A stretch of DNA of 64,000 nt from positions 62,001 to 126,000 of the forward strand of contig JAHLKG010000021.1 in the NCBI GenBank assembly GCA_025526995.1, given 5' to 3'. The stretch is from Powellomyces hirtus (taxonomy: Eukaryota > Chytridiomycota > Chytridiomycetes > Spizellomycetales > Powellomycetaceae). Under the pieces are notes generated by a model that saw nothing but the letters and a program-made list of their open reading frames with translations, was not told where the DNA came from and made no database searches. Position 1 is the stretch's first letter. Each line of letters opens with the position of its first letter. The translations under genes and the position numbers were made by a program. This document shows positions 11,832-23,170 of this stretch, in pieces.

Positions 11832-12632
11832 TGTTTGTTGAACACGAAGATACGAACCCACAGCATTGCATTTGCAGACATGAAATTAGATACGGGCGCG
11901 ACATTTCCTTGACATTTTCAGTGCAGTGTAAATGTGTTTGTTTCTCCCTCCCCCGGCCCACCCACCCTCCATATCTATCGAAAGCTTTTGCATTCTTGAG
12001 AATGAGAACGGTATTGGGATTAGATGCAGATGTGTGTCAAATATGTATATTTACGGCTTTCTCCACACGCCCAAGACTGCTCCCATTCTTGTCGCGTTTC
12101 CGTTCACCTCAAATTGCGCTTGTCAAGCGGAATTTATATCAGATCGCTGTCCCTCAATAAGGGCAAGATGAATGATTGTGATTTAGCGATGCTGATTTCT
12201 GTTGAAGACAAGTGACGCAATTGTTGCGGATATTCCGTTCCGGAGCTTCTGAATGGGGGACGTTTTTTCTATAACCTTGCGCTGATGATCAAACTACACT
12301 GTGCACACGGATTAGCGGAATAAAGGATCGTCGTGCGAACGTGACTGCAGAACCGTTCCCTGGGTGTGGGACCTGTCGCTGAGGGACAATGCGTATGTCA
12401 CTGCTGAGTCAGCCACAAACTCCGCTGTAGGTCACTTGCGGACGCGGGCCACATGTCTGGTCATGACCCCCCCCCCCCCCCATTATTCCTCTAACTTGGA
12501 TTAAAGAAAGAACCCAAACACAACATATTCCCCGGGACCAAAGTTCGGAGGCAAATTCCTCCGACCAAAAAAAAACGATTGAGAAGAAACAGTGTCTTGC
12601 CACCCACAATTCAGCATTAGCGTATCGCACCA
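11832..12632. other. Intergenic spacer
   Basis: Spacer between POLA1 and the cyclase gene, holding the POLA1 3' flank and the cyclase promoter. It contains a C15 homopolymer at 12467-12481. I see no other gene or structured RNA. Confidence 0.5.
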
Positions 12633-15600
12633 ATGTCAGTCGACATCCGCCAGCACGTCTCCATGTCGCCTCAGGTATCCGACATGAGCGACGGTGCGCG
12701 CGCAGGGTCGAACGAGAGCGTGATCGCCAATAAACCTCAGGATCTCATCTCGGCGCTCCGCGGGTCCCGTGCGGCATTGCAGTCGTCGCAAAGTGAATTA
12801 CACATGTTGGAGAAAGATGCTGAGAAAGTTACGCAGTTTGGGGACGATGAGGGGGGGAGGGAAGGGGAAGGGATGGGCGAGCATTTTCAACTGGGGGGTG
12901 CGGGAAGGTATGACGATGCGGATTTGAGTGAGGAGTTTAAGAAGAGTATGAAAAGTTCGACAAAGAAGATGTTTGGTATGTATGGCGAATTGAGTAGTTT
13001 TAATTGATGCTTCCGATGCTGGCCGGGCATTTTTTTTTTGCGTATTGCTGATGCCATGATTATTGGCTTGGTTCCAGAAATTCTCAGAAACGAGGCGAGC
13101 CTCATTGAGGAGGGAGTTCAGGTATTGCTTTCCTCGCATCACATTGCAATGTGCTTGGCAGACACCCTAAACCCACCTTACTCGATTTTCAGAGAGCCGA
13201 AACCGAAGTGATCCGCAAGTCCCGTGAAGCCTTCCAACTCAAGCAAGACGACCGGACCCTTTTGCGCCAACAGGAGCTTCAAGACATTGAGATTAATGCA
13301 CGGGACCAAGCCTTCAATGGCCAAATGTCCGCGCGAGGCGAACGCAAAGCGGGCAAGATCGCGCAACGCAAGATTATGCGGGACACCAAATCGCGCGATG
13401 GTCAGATTATTACGCTTGAGTTGGCAAATTCCCAGCTGGATATCGTGAACCAGACGCTGAGGTATAGGAGAAGGATGTATGATGCCAAGGTGGAGCAGTT
13501 GGAGGTAGGTGGGAAAGGTTTACTAAGTTACAGTGAGGGGAGTTTGGTTTTTTCTGACTCAAATGGTATGGCATTTGCGCAGGCATCGCACAGCAAGCAG
13601 CTGCGCCAGCTTCCCAATGCCCAAGAACGTCGAGTAGCATGCGAAAGACAGCTTTTGCAAATGGAGATGCTGCCCATCAAGGTACATTCTCACCCACCCC
13701 ACCCACCACCCCCCACACCTCTACTCACGTGTGTCTACCTCAGGACGAAGTCATCCGCCAAAGCATGTTGAAAAAATTCCGAATGCGCACGGGCCATCAA
13801 AAAGTGACTGATAAGCGGGTGATGGACCACCTGCTCGCGTTTCAGGCCGTTGAGCTCAGACACATCAAGGACGAGTACGAGTTGGAGGTTTTTGAGTTTG
13901 AGGCTGAGCAGGCGAATTTGGCCAAGGATCTGTCGAGTGTTAGTCAGATGAGGGTTATTCAGACGAGGGACTTGAATGCGGAGAAGGAGAGGTGAGTGAG
14001 TGCGGGGTTTGTGTTGAAAGGATTTTTGGGACCAGGAGATCTGATGCGGACACTTGTTAGACTTCTTGTCCTACGCGAACTCGCAAAGATGAAAGTTCTG
14101 CGTCTCCAACATGAGGAGCAGATGAAACGCACGGCACATAACAACCGCTTGCGTTTGCGCAAGATGAAGGCATTTCAAGACAAAACGTACATGCATACCC
14201 GCTGTTCCCCCCTTCCGCTCATTCAACCGATTGCGTGGTACTCAGTCGTGGACTAACCCAATTGTGCAGGTTGAAAGCCAAAGCCGCCAGCGCAGGCGTC
14301 GCCTCCGGGGGCACCTCCAGCAACAGCCACGCTGCGAGCACCAACCAAAGCACGCTGCAAAGCGTCATGCAATCCGGCTCCCAAACCCCCAGCAAATCGC
14401 GGGGCATGTCGCGCTCCGGATCTTCGGACTCGATCGCAACCGGCAACTCATTCCTCTCCACCGAGACCGCTGACACGGAAGATCTCGATGCATTGGACGT
14501 CGATGCTGATACAGACGTCGCGAGCCTCTCGGCCTCGATTGCTGGCATGGTGACGTCTCAGCGGTTGGCTCGTCGCGAGCTCCGCAAAGTCAATAAGGCG
14601 GCGGCGGATAAATTGAATCTTGCGGCAGATGAGAGACGACAGCAGTTGATGATGCAGCAAGGACCTGAATTGGAGAGCCTTGTGATGGCCCAGCAGCTGG
14701 AGCTTGCTACGCTTAAGGCTGTGCAGGAGAAGGATATTGCGATGGAGGAATCGGTTCATGATGCGGAGACAAATGCGTTGATTGAGAGGAAAACACTCAA
14801 CTTTGTGTTGAACTCGGTGGATGACGGTACGGCTCCCGCGCTCCCATGCACTGCCTAGTGTGTTGACTCACATCAAGCCTTACAATTCTTCCCCAGGTAT
14901 CATCAATCTCAGCCCCCGTGGCAAGATCACGCGCATCAACCTCGCCACAGAATTGATGTTTGGCTACGAGATGGACGAGGTCCTCGGTAAAGACATTCAT
15001 CTTTTGGTCCCCGTCGCATGCCGAAAGAACGGCAAAGGCCTTATCGTCAACGGCACTCGGAAGAATGGAGAGACCTTCCCGTGCCATGTCGCAATCTCGG
15101 AGGTTGTTGCAGAGGGGATTCATTTATTCACGGGGATCTTGAGAGATGTTACGCAGGAGGTACCCTTGATACTTTGACAATGCTTTTCTGATGGTTCTCG
15201 TCTTCGTTTCTTACACTTTGAGTTTTGTGTCATAGCGTGCAGAGGCGGCCCATGCGCAGGCAATCGAACGTGCACGTCAAGTCGAGCTTGTCGCCGCAAA
15301 GAACCAGGTAATACCCTCTTTCCCATAGGAGCGCCTTAATCACACACTTCCCTCTAACACATCGTCCAACACACTCCATAGGCCGACGAGCTTCTCCAGC
15401 GCATGTTCCCCGCGACCGTCGCCAAACAGCTTCTCTCGGGCGTGCAAGTCGAACCCGAGAATTTCAAGCACGCGACCGTCTTCTTCTCTGATGTGGTCGG
15501 GTTCACTGAAATCGCGTCCAAATGCTCTGCAATTCAGATGGTCGACTTTTTGAACGACTTGTACAGCGCTTTTGACAATATCATTAGCCAGTATGATGCG

Positions 15601-16213
15601 TACAAGGTTGAGACGATCGGTACGTGGCTGAACAGATATGGGAACAATCTCGTTTGCAATATTTCATTAGCTGATGTATTAATGTTATTCTGATCGTCTA
15701 GGCGACTGCTACATGGTCGTAAGCGGCTGTCCCAAACCCAACGGTGACTTACACGCCGGCGAAATCGCCCGCATGGCGCTCCATCTCGTCTCAGCCGTCA
15801 AAGACATCACATTCAAGGGTCAACCGGACCTCCGCATCAAAATCCGGGTCGGAATCTGTACCGGCCCCTTAGCGGCCGGTGTGGTGGGGAGCAAGATGCC
15901 CCGGTATTGCCTTTTCGGGAACACTGTCAACGTCGCCAGTCGGATGGAGTCGAATGGCAAAGGTGCGTGTGATTCCCCATTTACACGGAACGTCTCGAAC
16001 AAATGCTGACTGTGTATTTGGGATTGTGTTTTAATAGCAATGCATATCCATTGCACCGAATCCACATTTACTGCACTGCAGCGATTGGGAGGATACCATC
16101 TGAGCGTTCGTGGAACGGGGATGGATATCAAGGGCAAAGGCAAGATGCAGACGTATTGGTTGACTGCGAAAGACGGTTTCGAACATGCTGCGCCTACCCC
16201 TACTGCTGATTAG
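12633..16213 (+). CDS. Coiled-coil / PAS / class III nucleotide cyclase, guanylyl-type
   Basis: Twelve exons join in phase: 12633-12975, 13078-13121, 13193-13504, 13583-13681, 13744-13991, 14061-14186, 14270-14826, 14897-15159, 15236-15307, 15382-15619, 15702-15962, 16038-16213; product about 912 aa. The N-terminal ~480 residues are charged and helical (coiled-coil-like). A PAS/PAC domain follows ([20 protein letters not shown] ... [16 protein letters not shown], about 577-664), then a signalling helix and the cyclase domain from about 689. Metal-binding Asp residues are in FFSDVVGF and ETIGDCYM; the Asn/Arg pair is in VNVASRMES. The purine-selecting positions are Glu (KVETIGD) and Cys (RYCLFG), the guanylyl-cyclase pair rather than the adenylyl Lys/Asp. 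No transmembrane or rhodopsin segment is visible, so it should be a soluble cGMP source gated through PAS. cGMP is an established signal in zoospores of flagellated fungi. Confidence 0.9.
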
Positions 16214-16779
16214 CGGTCAGGGACCTTGAGTGTTACAGTTATGCGTTTTTGGCATGAGTCGATACGGCATGTTGCGTATTTTGACACACCGCTTGAATCA
16301 ATCATATAAGGCTCTTGAATTGCTCATTGCAAAATGAAGGTCCTTTGGTTATCGGACTGCTTTGTAGGTAATTCTGCTTTACCTGCTAGCCAAATGGCAG
16401 TTTTGGGGGGTGGTAGGTGCGTGTTAGGTGGTTGGGGTCAGTTGGTGGACGAGGAAAGTTAGAGTTGGCTGGTAGCCACCATCCTCCGGACGCTTAGGAA
16501 TGTGGGTCTTTCGCCATACTTTTGAATTGGAAACTTTGCTCTCATTTTCATTGATGTAGCGGCACCGGCTGGTACACAAAATGTTTATGTACCTCAACCT
16601 CAATCACATTGTCTATGGGGTCAAGATTGCATCAGATCTTATCTTTGTCGGAGAGCCGACGCTGGCCTCGTTACCTAAGCACACGCCACACACGTGCCAC
16701 ACACATTCACACAGTTGTCGCGTCTGTCAAAGTCCATCACACTTCCTGTTACTGACTTTCGCCCATCACACAATCCCAC
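16214..16779. other. Intergenic spacer
   Basis: Cyclase 3' flank plus the promoter of the CEP70-like gene, both on the plus strand. I see no gene, tRNA or repeat of note. Confidence 0.5.
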
Positions 16780-19700
16780 ATGAGTTCCCGGAGACCCTCC
16801 GGCTCATCTTCGTCAGGGCACAGAAGCCGCGCAGCCTCAGATCACAACGGCAACGACAAGGACACCACTCCCGCCGCCGCCGCACACCATTCCACACCCT
16901 CGACGACGAGCTTCCCCGCCACAACTCCCGAATCGCACAATGGAACACTAGGTCGGCGAAGATGCTGCACCACGCGTTTTTTTCTTTCCCCTTGGGGTTA
17001 ACCCGTGCCGCCATTTTTGTTGAATATTCTTGTCTATAGACATCGACGAATCCGAAGTGTTTGTCCGGTACCTCCTCGAAGGCTCGGGTGCCGAACAACA
17101 CGTCGACTTTGCTGCTCTTCGTAAAGATTTGGAAGTGTCCACGCCCTCGGTTTCGCGAGTATTAGATCATGCGAGTTATAATACCACGTCGACGACGGCC
17201 ACCACGCCCGACACACCGGTTGGAAGGGGGGTGGGACCCAGGGCCGGTGGTGAGATGTATCAGGAGAAGGTGGCGGTAAGGAGACGTCAGGAGGTAAGAA
17301 GGAGGGGGAGGGAGTGGGGAGCACATGCAGTGGTAGTATGGGATGATAAGTGTTGCGAGGCTGGAGGGACATGTGATGTGGTTTCGGTTGCGAGTAGAAC
17401 GCCACAGATGAATTCTAACCTCTCATCATTTTCTTTCTCACCTGTCTTTCTATCACTATAGTTCTCAATCAAACCAGTGGACAAGGACATCTTACCCAAA
17501 AACGTGTTTCCCGAGTCCCCCACGGGCAGCAACCACAGCAGGGGCAGCAAAGGGAGCAACCACAGCAACAGCGGTGGCTCCGACCCCGACTCACGGCGGG
17601 GCCAACGCTTTGATTCTTCTAAAGCCACCTCCCTGAAATCCGAACCGTCGCGCAGCACCAACAATAACAATGACAACAACCGCTACACGGGTGGTGGGGG
17701 GTCCGGTACGTTGTCTCTTGCCGACAGCGAACCACGACAGAGCCGGTCGAGGCAACAGAGCCGGGAGGTTGAGCAGCGGGGTGAACAACGCCGGAGTGTG
17801 TATCGACCCTCGAGTCTGGGTGAGGATGAGGAGAATGGGGAGAAGGAAGAACGGGGATCGCAGGCGAGTGCGTCGCGGAGATCTCAGGCATCGTCGCTGA
17901 GATGGAGGGCGTCGGAGAATGCATTGTCCGAGTCCTCTCGGAACGATTTTGGAACGGTCAAGGTAAACCCAATTATTGAGAAAAGCACATTCCACTCCCT
18001 TGCTAACCTCTCTATGCCGCATTCCTCAGTCTCCCCCCGACCTCCAGGACCTGTCCGCGCGTCTCTCTTCAGCCGGCTTCCCACCGCTCCACCCATCCCT
18101 CCTCAAACCTACCAGCGCCCTCAGTACCAACAGCAACAACCCCAGCCTACCGCTTAGCACCACCGCACACCAGGACGCTCTCAGCGATCGCCAATCTGAA
18201 GCGATTCGCAGCACCCTGGATTATCTGCTGGCGGAACTCGGCCGTAAAGACCATCTGGTCCAGGATCTTGTGGCTCGGGTCGCGGAGGCGGAACGGGAGA
18301 GTGTGCGACAGGTGGAGGAGACGAGGGATAGGGAGAGGGAGAGAGTGAGACACGGGGGCGCGGAGTTGAGGGATATTAGGGCGTTGCAGGTGTGTGACAA
18401 CAACAACAACAACAGACAGCCAGAACAAACCAATTCTAGGGATATTCAAAAAAAATTGTGCTAGGAATCCGTCAAAGCCCTCCAAATCCAAACCAAAACC
18501 CTCACCTCGGACCTTCACGCCTCGCGCTCCGAAACCGCGAGCCTCCGCGCCCGCTGCACCGACCTCGACGACCAACGCAAACAGCACGCGGACGCGGCCG
18601 ACCGGCTCCGCATGCAACTTGCCGACGCAGCCGAGAAAGCCGAAAAAACGCGCGCCCGCAACGAACGCACCTTTGCCAACGTGACGGGCCAGTACCGCCG
18701 TAACCCCAACAAGAGCGGCCTCGATCGACTCACCCTGGAGGTTGTGCAGGTGTATGAGGAGAAATTGGGAGAGAAAGTGAGGGAGGTGGACGAGCTGAAG
18801 AGGAAGGTGAGGGGGGAGAGGGAGGCTAGCACGAATGGGCGGGACATACATGACAATCGGGAATGGAGGGCTGCGAGTCGCGGGTCCTCGGTTAGTCGGA
18901 AAAGCAGCAACCATAACTCGAACAAGAATAATGGGGAAGACAATGGCCACGAGGATGCGGTGGTCGACATAGACGAGGAGCTCCGAGCGCGGGGGAAAGA
19001 GACCGATACCAACAAAATTAAAATCAAAGGCAATCGTCGTCCGGCCCGCGACTCCCCTCATGACGACGAAGACCAACAATCCCAGCTCGCGCGCGCCATG
19101 GGCCAACAAGTCAACTCCCTGCAAGCCCGGCTCAACGCGACTCTCGCCGCTCTCCAAACCACGCAAAAGGAGAACGATCTCCTCCAACTCCAGCTGTTGG
19201 CGTCGAAAAAACCTGAGTGGACCAACAACAACAACAACAACAACAACAACATCATCACAACAACATCCTCCACTGCCATCACAACAAAGGACCGAACCGG
19301 TCTACAAACGCGCGATCTGATCCGAATGGACAAACAAGCGTACCGACTGCGGCTGTATAAAATCGATGCGCTGCAGGTGGAGGATGCGCGTAACCTGTTG
19401 AAAGACGTGTGTGTCCGGTTCGAGTGTGATGATGTCCACAATCTCCCCACTGTCCTCGAACGCGTGGAAATGGTCATGCGACTTGTACCACAGATGGAAG
19501 TGTTTATACACCACATATCGCGGGCTGTGAGCGCGGCGCAAATGCGGCTGGTGGATGATCAAGAACATGACAATAGCCACAAGAACGAGATGTATCAACG
19601 ATTGCCCCAGCTGAGCAAGACGGTCGAGGAGTGGAGTGAGAAGATTGTCGATGTGGAGATGTTGAGGGGCTTTAGGACCCGCGTGCATAAGGTCTTAGGG

Positions 19701-21458
19701 GTCAGTCAGACAAGAATGAGTGAGGAGGAGTGTTTGAGGGAGATTGCGAGAGGGGTGGCGGTAGGGAGGGTTAAGCAGGTGGGCAATGATGGTGGAAGTA
19801 GTAGTAATGGTGGTGTGGAGGTAAGAATTCAAAAGAAACGAAGACACTAGTTTTTGATCCAATCTCACGTTTCTTGTTTTTTTTTGTGACATTTGCAGGA
19901 CACTCGCCTCATCAGTCTCTTCCGCGACCTTTTCCAACTGCCCGCGCACACGCCACCCGCAGCCATCAGTGCGCGCATGAATGATCTGTACATGTTCCAC
20001 GCGGACATGCAGGCGGGGTTGACCCAGCTGCGTGCGGTGCTGAATCTGGATCAAGTAAACGTTTCGCCCAGTACGGTGATGGCGAGAGCGGCGGAGGCGG
20101 TGAGGAGGGTGGGGGAGGTTGGGGATGGGAGTGCGGGGAGAAGGGGTGGGGAGCGGAGAGGGGAGGAGGATGTGGATGAGTATGGATTGAGGACAAGTGG
20201 GAGTGGGAGGGAGGGGGCGAGGGAGCAACATCGACCCGTCCCGCCACTACAACAGCGGCAGCTGCAGCAGCAGCAACAGAAAAGGGAGGATGTGGATGAG
20301 TATGGACTTGGGAGGAGTCGGAGTGGGAGAGGGGAGCAACGACCGTACCCGGAACAACAACAACAGCAGCAGCCGCAGCAGCAACAGCAACAGAGGGTGC
20401 TGCAGAGACCACCCGCGGAACCGGCCCGAGCGTGGGGTGCACCACCACCACCACTGCCTCAACAAAAACAGCAGCAGCGGGAGTACCAGACGGAGAAACA
20501 AGAGGCGAAACAACAACAAAACCGGCAGGCGCAACAACAGATGCAGACGCCGTATCACCAGCAGCAGCAGCAGCAGCAGCAGAGACATGACCCCTACGAC
20601 ACCAAAAACAACAACAAGAACGCGCTGGATGAAATTGATATTAAGTCCCCGGGTCGGTTGTTTGACTTTGATCCAAGAAAAGCAAGCAGCAGCAGCAGCC
20701 ACAGCCATCAGACCCAACAACACCGCCACCCGATTGATTTTGATTTTGATGCGACTGGGAATGAATTGGAGATCGCCGACGCGTCGGACGGAATTGGGGA
20801 AGAGGATGAGAATAGAACTGACCGTGACCGTAACCATGATCGAAATCGACATCGACATTACGCCCATAGCGATGAGGAGGATCCGTTCAACATGGACGAA
20901 ACCCAACAACAACAACAACAGCATTACACTCACCACCATGCACTTCAGAGCTCACACATCTCGCCCACGACCCGCCGGATGCGCGAAGCCGCCGAGCATG
21001 GATACACGGGGTTGGACATGTTGTTGGGCAAAGCGATGGTGTTGGACGATGCGGAGGGGGCGTCAACATCAAATGTATCCATACTCACCACGGACGACAC
21101 CAACAACAACAACCACAACAACAACGACACCAACGGGTTGCGCACGTCCTCGACCCGGGGTGACATGCACGTCCCCGTCAGCATGCCGACCCACAGCAGT
21201 GAGATGGACGTCGCGGATACGATATTCGGATCGGCCCACCACCGCGGCCGCGACCACCTCCTTGAAGCCACCACCGACGGCGTGCTTGACGGCGGCGACC
21301 TCAGTTTTGGCGATCTGGACCATGCGTTTGAAACCAGTAGTGATGAGAATGAGGATGAGGCGGCACGCAGCAGGAGCGCGGGATTATCCGCCACCACTGC
21401 TGCTGCTGCTGCTGCGAGTGCGCGTCTGGGCCTGCCGCCCATGAGTTTTGAGTTTTGA
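16780..21458 (+). CDS. CEP70: CEP70-like centrosomal/basal-body coiled-coil protein with Gln-rich extension
   Basis: Exons 16780-16951, 17040-17293, 17462-17962, 18030-18389, 18465-19820 and 19899-21458 join in phase to about 1400 aa (human CEP70 is 597). The N-terminal ~300 residues are disordered. Long coiled coils follow (about 345-560), with the CEP70-like block GLDRLTLEVVQVYEEKLGEK at about 505. A helical region has RLRLYKIDALQVEDARNLL. The most telling block is at about 882-960: LISLFRDLFQLP then ISARMNDLYMFHADMQAGL, which parallels the human C-terminal segment around FQKLFDVP and YPRMNEVYTRLGEM. CEP70 binds gamma-tubulin and microtubules at centrosomes and basal bodies. The C-terminal ~440 residues are poly-Gln, poly-Asn and acidic. 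I inferred the family from remembered conserved segments; the extension has no match I know. Confidence 0.7.
20164..20340 (+). repeat. In-frame duplicated segment (EDVDEYGL unit)
   Basis: Within the last exon of the CEP70-like gene, a segment starting GGAGGATGTGGATGAGTATGG at about 20164 recurs at about 20284. Both encode EDVDEYGL followed by an SGSGR or SRSGR stretch, with a Gln-rich spacer between. This is a local tandem duplication inside low-complexity coding DNA. Confidence 0.75.
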
Positions 21459-21643
21459 GTGCGGGCGAGTGAGGATGGGTGGGGGAGAGCGTGCTTTTTT
21501 TTTTCATGTGTTTTGTTCAACACTGTGCGAAAAGAGGAATTCGAATATCCATTTTGAATTTTGAATTTTTCTCAAAGCATTCATGATTGACCCAGAGTAG
21601 CGATACCGGATGCATTGCCCCGCGGGGGTTCCTGCCAAAACCC

Positions 21644-21652
21644 AAAAAAAAA
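21644..21652 (-). terminator. RNA polymerase III T-run terminator of tRNA-Gln
   Basis: Nine consecutive A on the plus strand give a T9 tract on the minus strand, 11 nt past the tRNA 3' end. This is the usual Pol III termination signal. Confidence 0.75.
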
Positions 21653-21663
21653 GACTTTCTCGA

Positions 21664-21735
21664 AGGTCCTACCGAGAATCGAACTCGGGTCGCAAGATTC
21701 AGAGTCTTGAGTGCTAACCGCTACACCATAGAACC
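21664..21735 (-). tRNA. tRNA-Gln (anticodon CTG)
   Basis: On the minus strand the 72-nt sequence begins GGTTCTATGGTGTAGCGG and folds as a complete cloverleaf. The acceptor stem is GGTTCTA/TAGGACC, with one G-T pair. The D arm carries GGTTAG, the anticodon stem CAAGA/TCTTG encloses loop CTCTGAA (anticodon CTG), and the T arm is CCGAG-TTCGATT-CTCGG. A and B boxes are intact and there is no intron. Confidence 0.95.
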
Positions 21736-21852
21736 TGGATGTGTGAGATTAGTGTTTGCGTTGAGGTACCCTTTGTTAAGGATGCTTGCATGGGGTTGAG
21801 GCAGGCTTCCGTTTGTCATTGACCCCTCACCGGGGCCCTTTGCTAATATGTG

Positions 21853-21860
21853 TATCGATA
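21853..21860. promoter_or_regulatory. TATCGATA palindrome, isolated copy
   Basis: Perfect octamer in the spacer upstream of the AreA-N domain gene, about 1.3 kb from its start. It is listed because the same octamer recurs near other genes in this window; on its own it is weak. Confidence 0.3.
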
Positions 21861-23170
21861 ATAAAAAAGAGCATCAGTATTTGTCTTCCCAAGGTTGCCC
21901 TGCCTCGCGGCCATGACTAGAACCTTTCTCTGTTGGTCCACGTGACGGTGTGTGAGGGTTGGGCGGGAAACACTATTTGTTTGGTCGGGGCAAAATTGTG
22001 GGGGAGATGGGAGATGGTTGTTAGGGGTGAGTAGGAAGAAAGATTTAAACAAAACTTCCACAGGTGAACGCGGAAATTGGTTTGTCTCGCTGTGTCCACG
22101 TTTTGTTTTTGCCTGTATTCTTTTTTTCCTATTGTTACATGCAGGCTTCATCGACCCATGAATCGACGCAGATCGATTGCAGATCCCGGGGGCGATAGGC
22201 GGGCTTGTGAGACCCGGTGGGACCGGTGGGAGTCAGGGTTCCCTTGTGTGACGCGCGTGACGTAGGTAGAACCCGGTGGTTGGGGCAGACTTGGGGGTGG
22301 GTGTGGGTGGGTGCCCCCCTCGTGTCAATCCATCAATCGATAGTTCTCACGTCACATGGCAAAGGACAAGGGTGAGTCACATGCAAGGGCACGAGGGAGC
22401 GGTAAAAACGCGGGTCATCAGTTCAACCCCCCGACGATAAAACAGCGATAAGGGGGCCGGGACCGTGGTAGCGCGACACGCAAACATGAACGAACTGGGG
22501 TCTTGTGATGCCAACCGAATCCCAGGCGAGTGGGGGAGGGACACACATCGATTTGGCTTCTCACGTGAAGAAACAGGGACGGCGGCCCCCAGGCAGCAGA
22601 AATGGCAGCAGACCAATTCTTCGCACGCGCACGGGGTCAATTCCATTCATTCATTCATTCATTATTGAGAGTGAATCGCCGGGTCGTCAAGTCATTCCCC
22701 CCCGCGCGTCCACGAGTGAAATCCGGGTAACTCGGCTGAGCGCTGAGCGTGTTTGGTTGTTGTTGTTTTTTTTTCTTCCAAACAATCCCCATTCCCCGCT
22801 TTCCCTCGTGATAGACGCTTTGATTGATTGGATTGGATGGATTCAAAGCGCTTGGCCATTGTGACCTCCTTTCTACTTACCGAATTACTACCGACTAGCA
22901 AGCAGTCTCAGTAACAACTGACCCCCCATCGATTTAATCGGATTTGCATTTCACCTTGTTTTGACTAAACAAAAAACACACAACGCATCCTCCCCGTCCT
23001 CTCCTCCCGTCACGCAATGCTCTTCTTTTAGTCACATATACCTTCCCCCCACCACCCCTTCCGTTCACTACCCTCTGCCCATCTCTTTCATTTTTTATTA
23101 TTATTATCCTTCCCTGCCTCTCGTCCGTCGCCCAACTCACTCCCTACTCGAACCACGAACTCCACCCCCA

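Larger units (their letters stand above)
21459..23170. other. Intergenic region with one tRNA gene
   Basis: 1.7 kb between the CEP70-like gene and the AreA-N domain gene. It holds the tRNA-Gln gene, a TATCGATA octamer and a short ATTC microsatellite near 22645-22665. The part before 23171 (CT-rich, 23000-23160) is likely promoter or 5' leader. I see no further gene. Confidence 0.55.

Noticed and set aside
20197..21444. 415-residue open frame in another frame over the CEP70-like exon
   Set aside because: CAG/CAA-type repeats stay open in several frames; only the frame continuous with upstream exons carries conserved CEP70-like sequence.
22961..23170. N-terminal extension of the AreA-N domain gene by 70 codons
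   Set aside because: It begins at a non-ATG codon in a CT-rich leader and encodes low-complexity residues; the ATG at 23171 is followed directly by the conserved domain.
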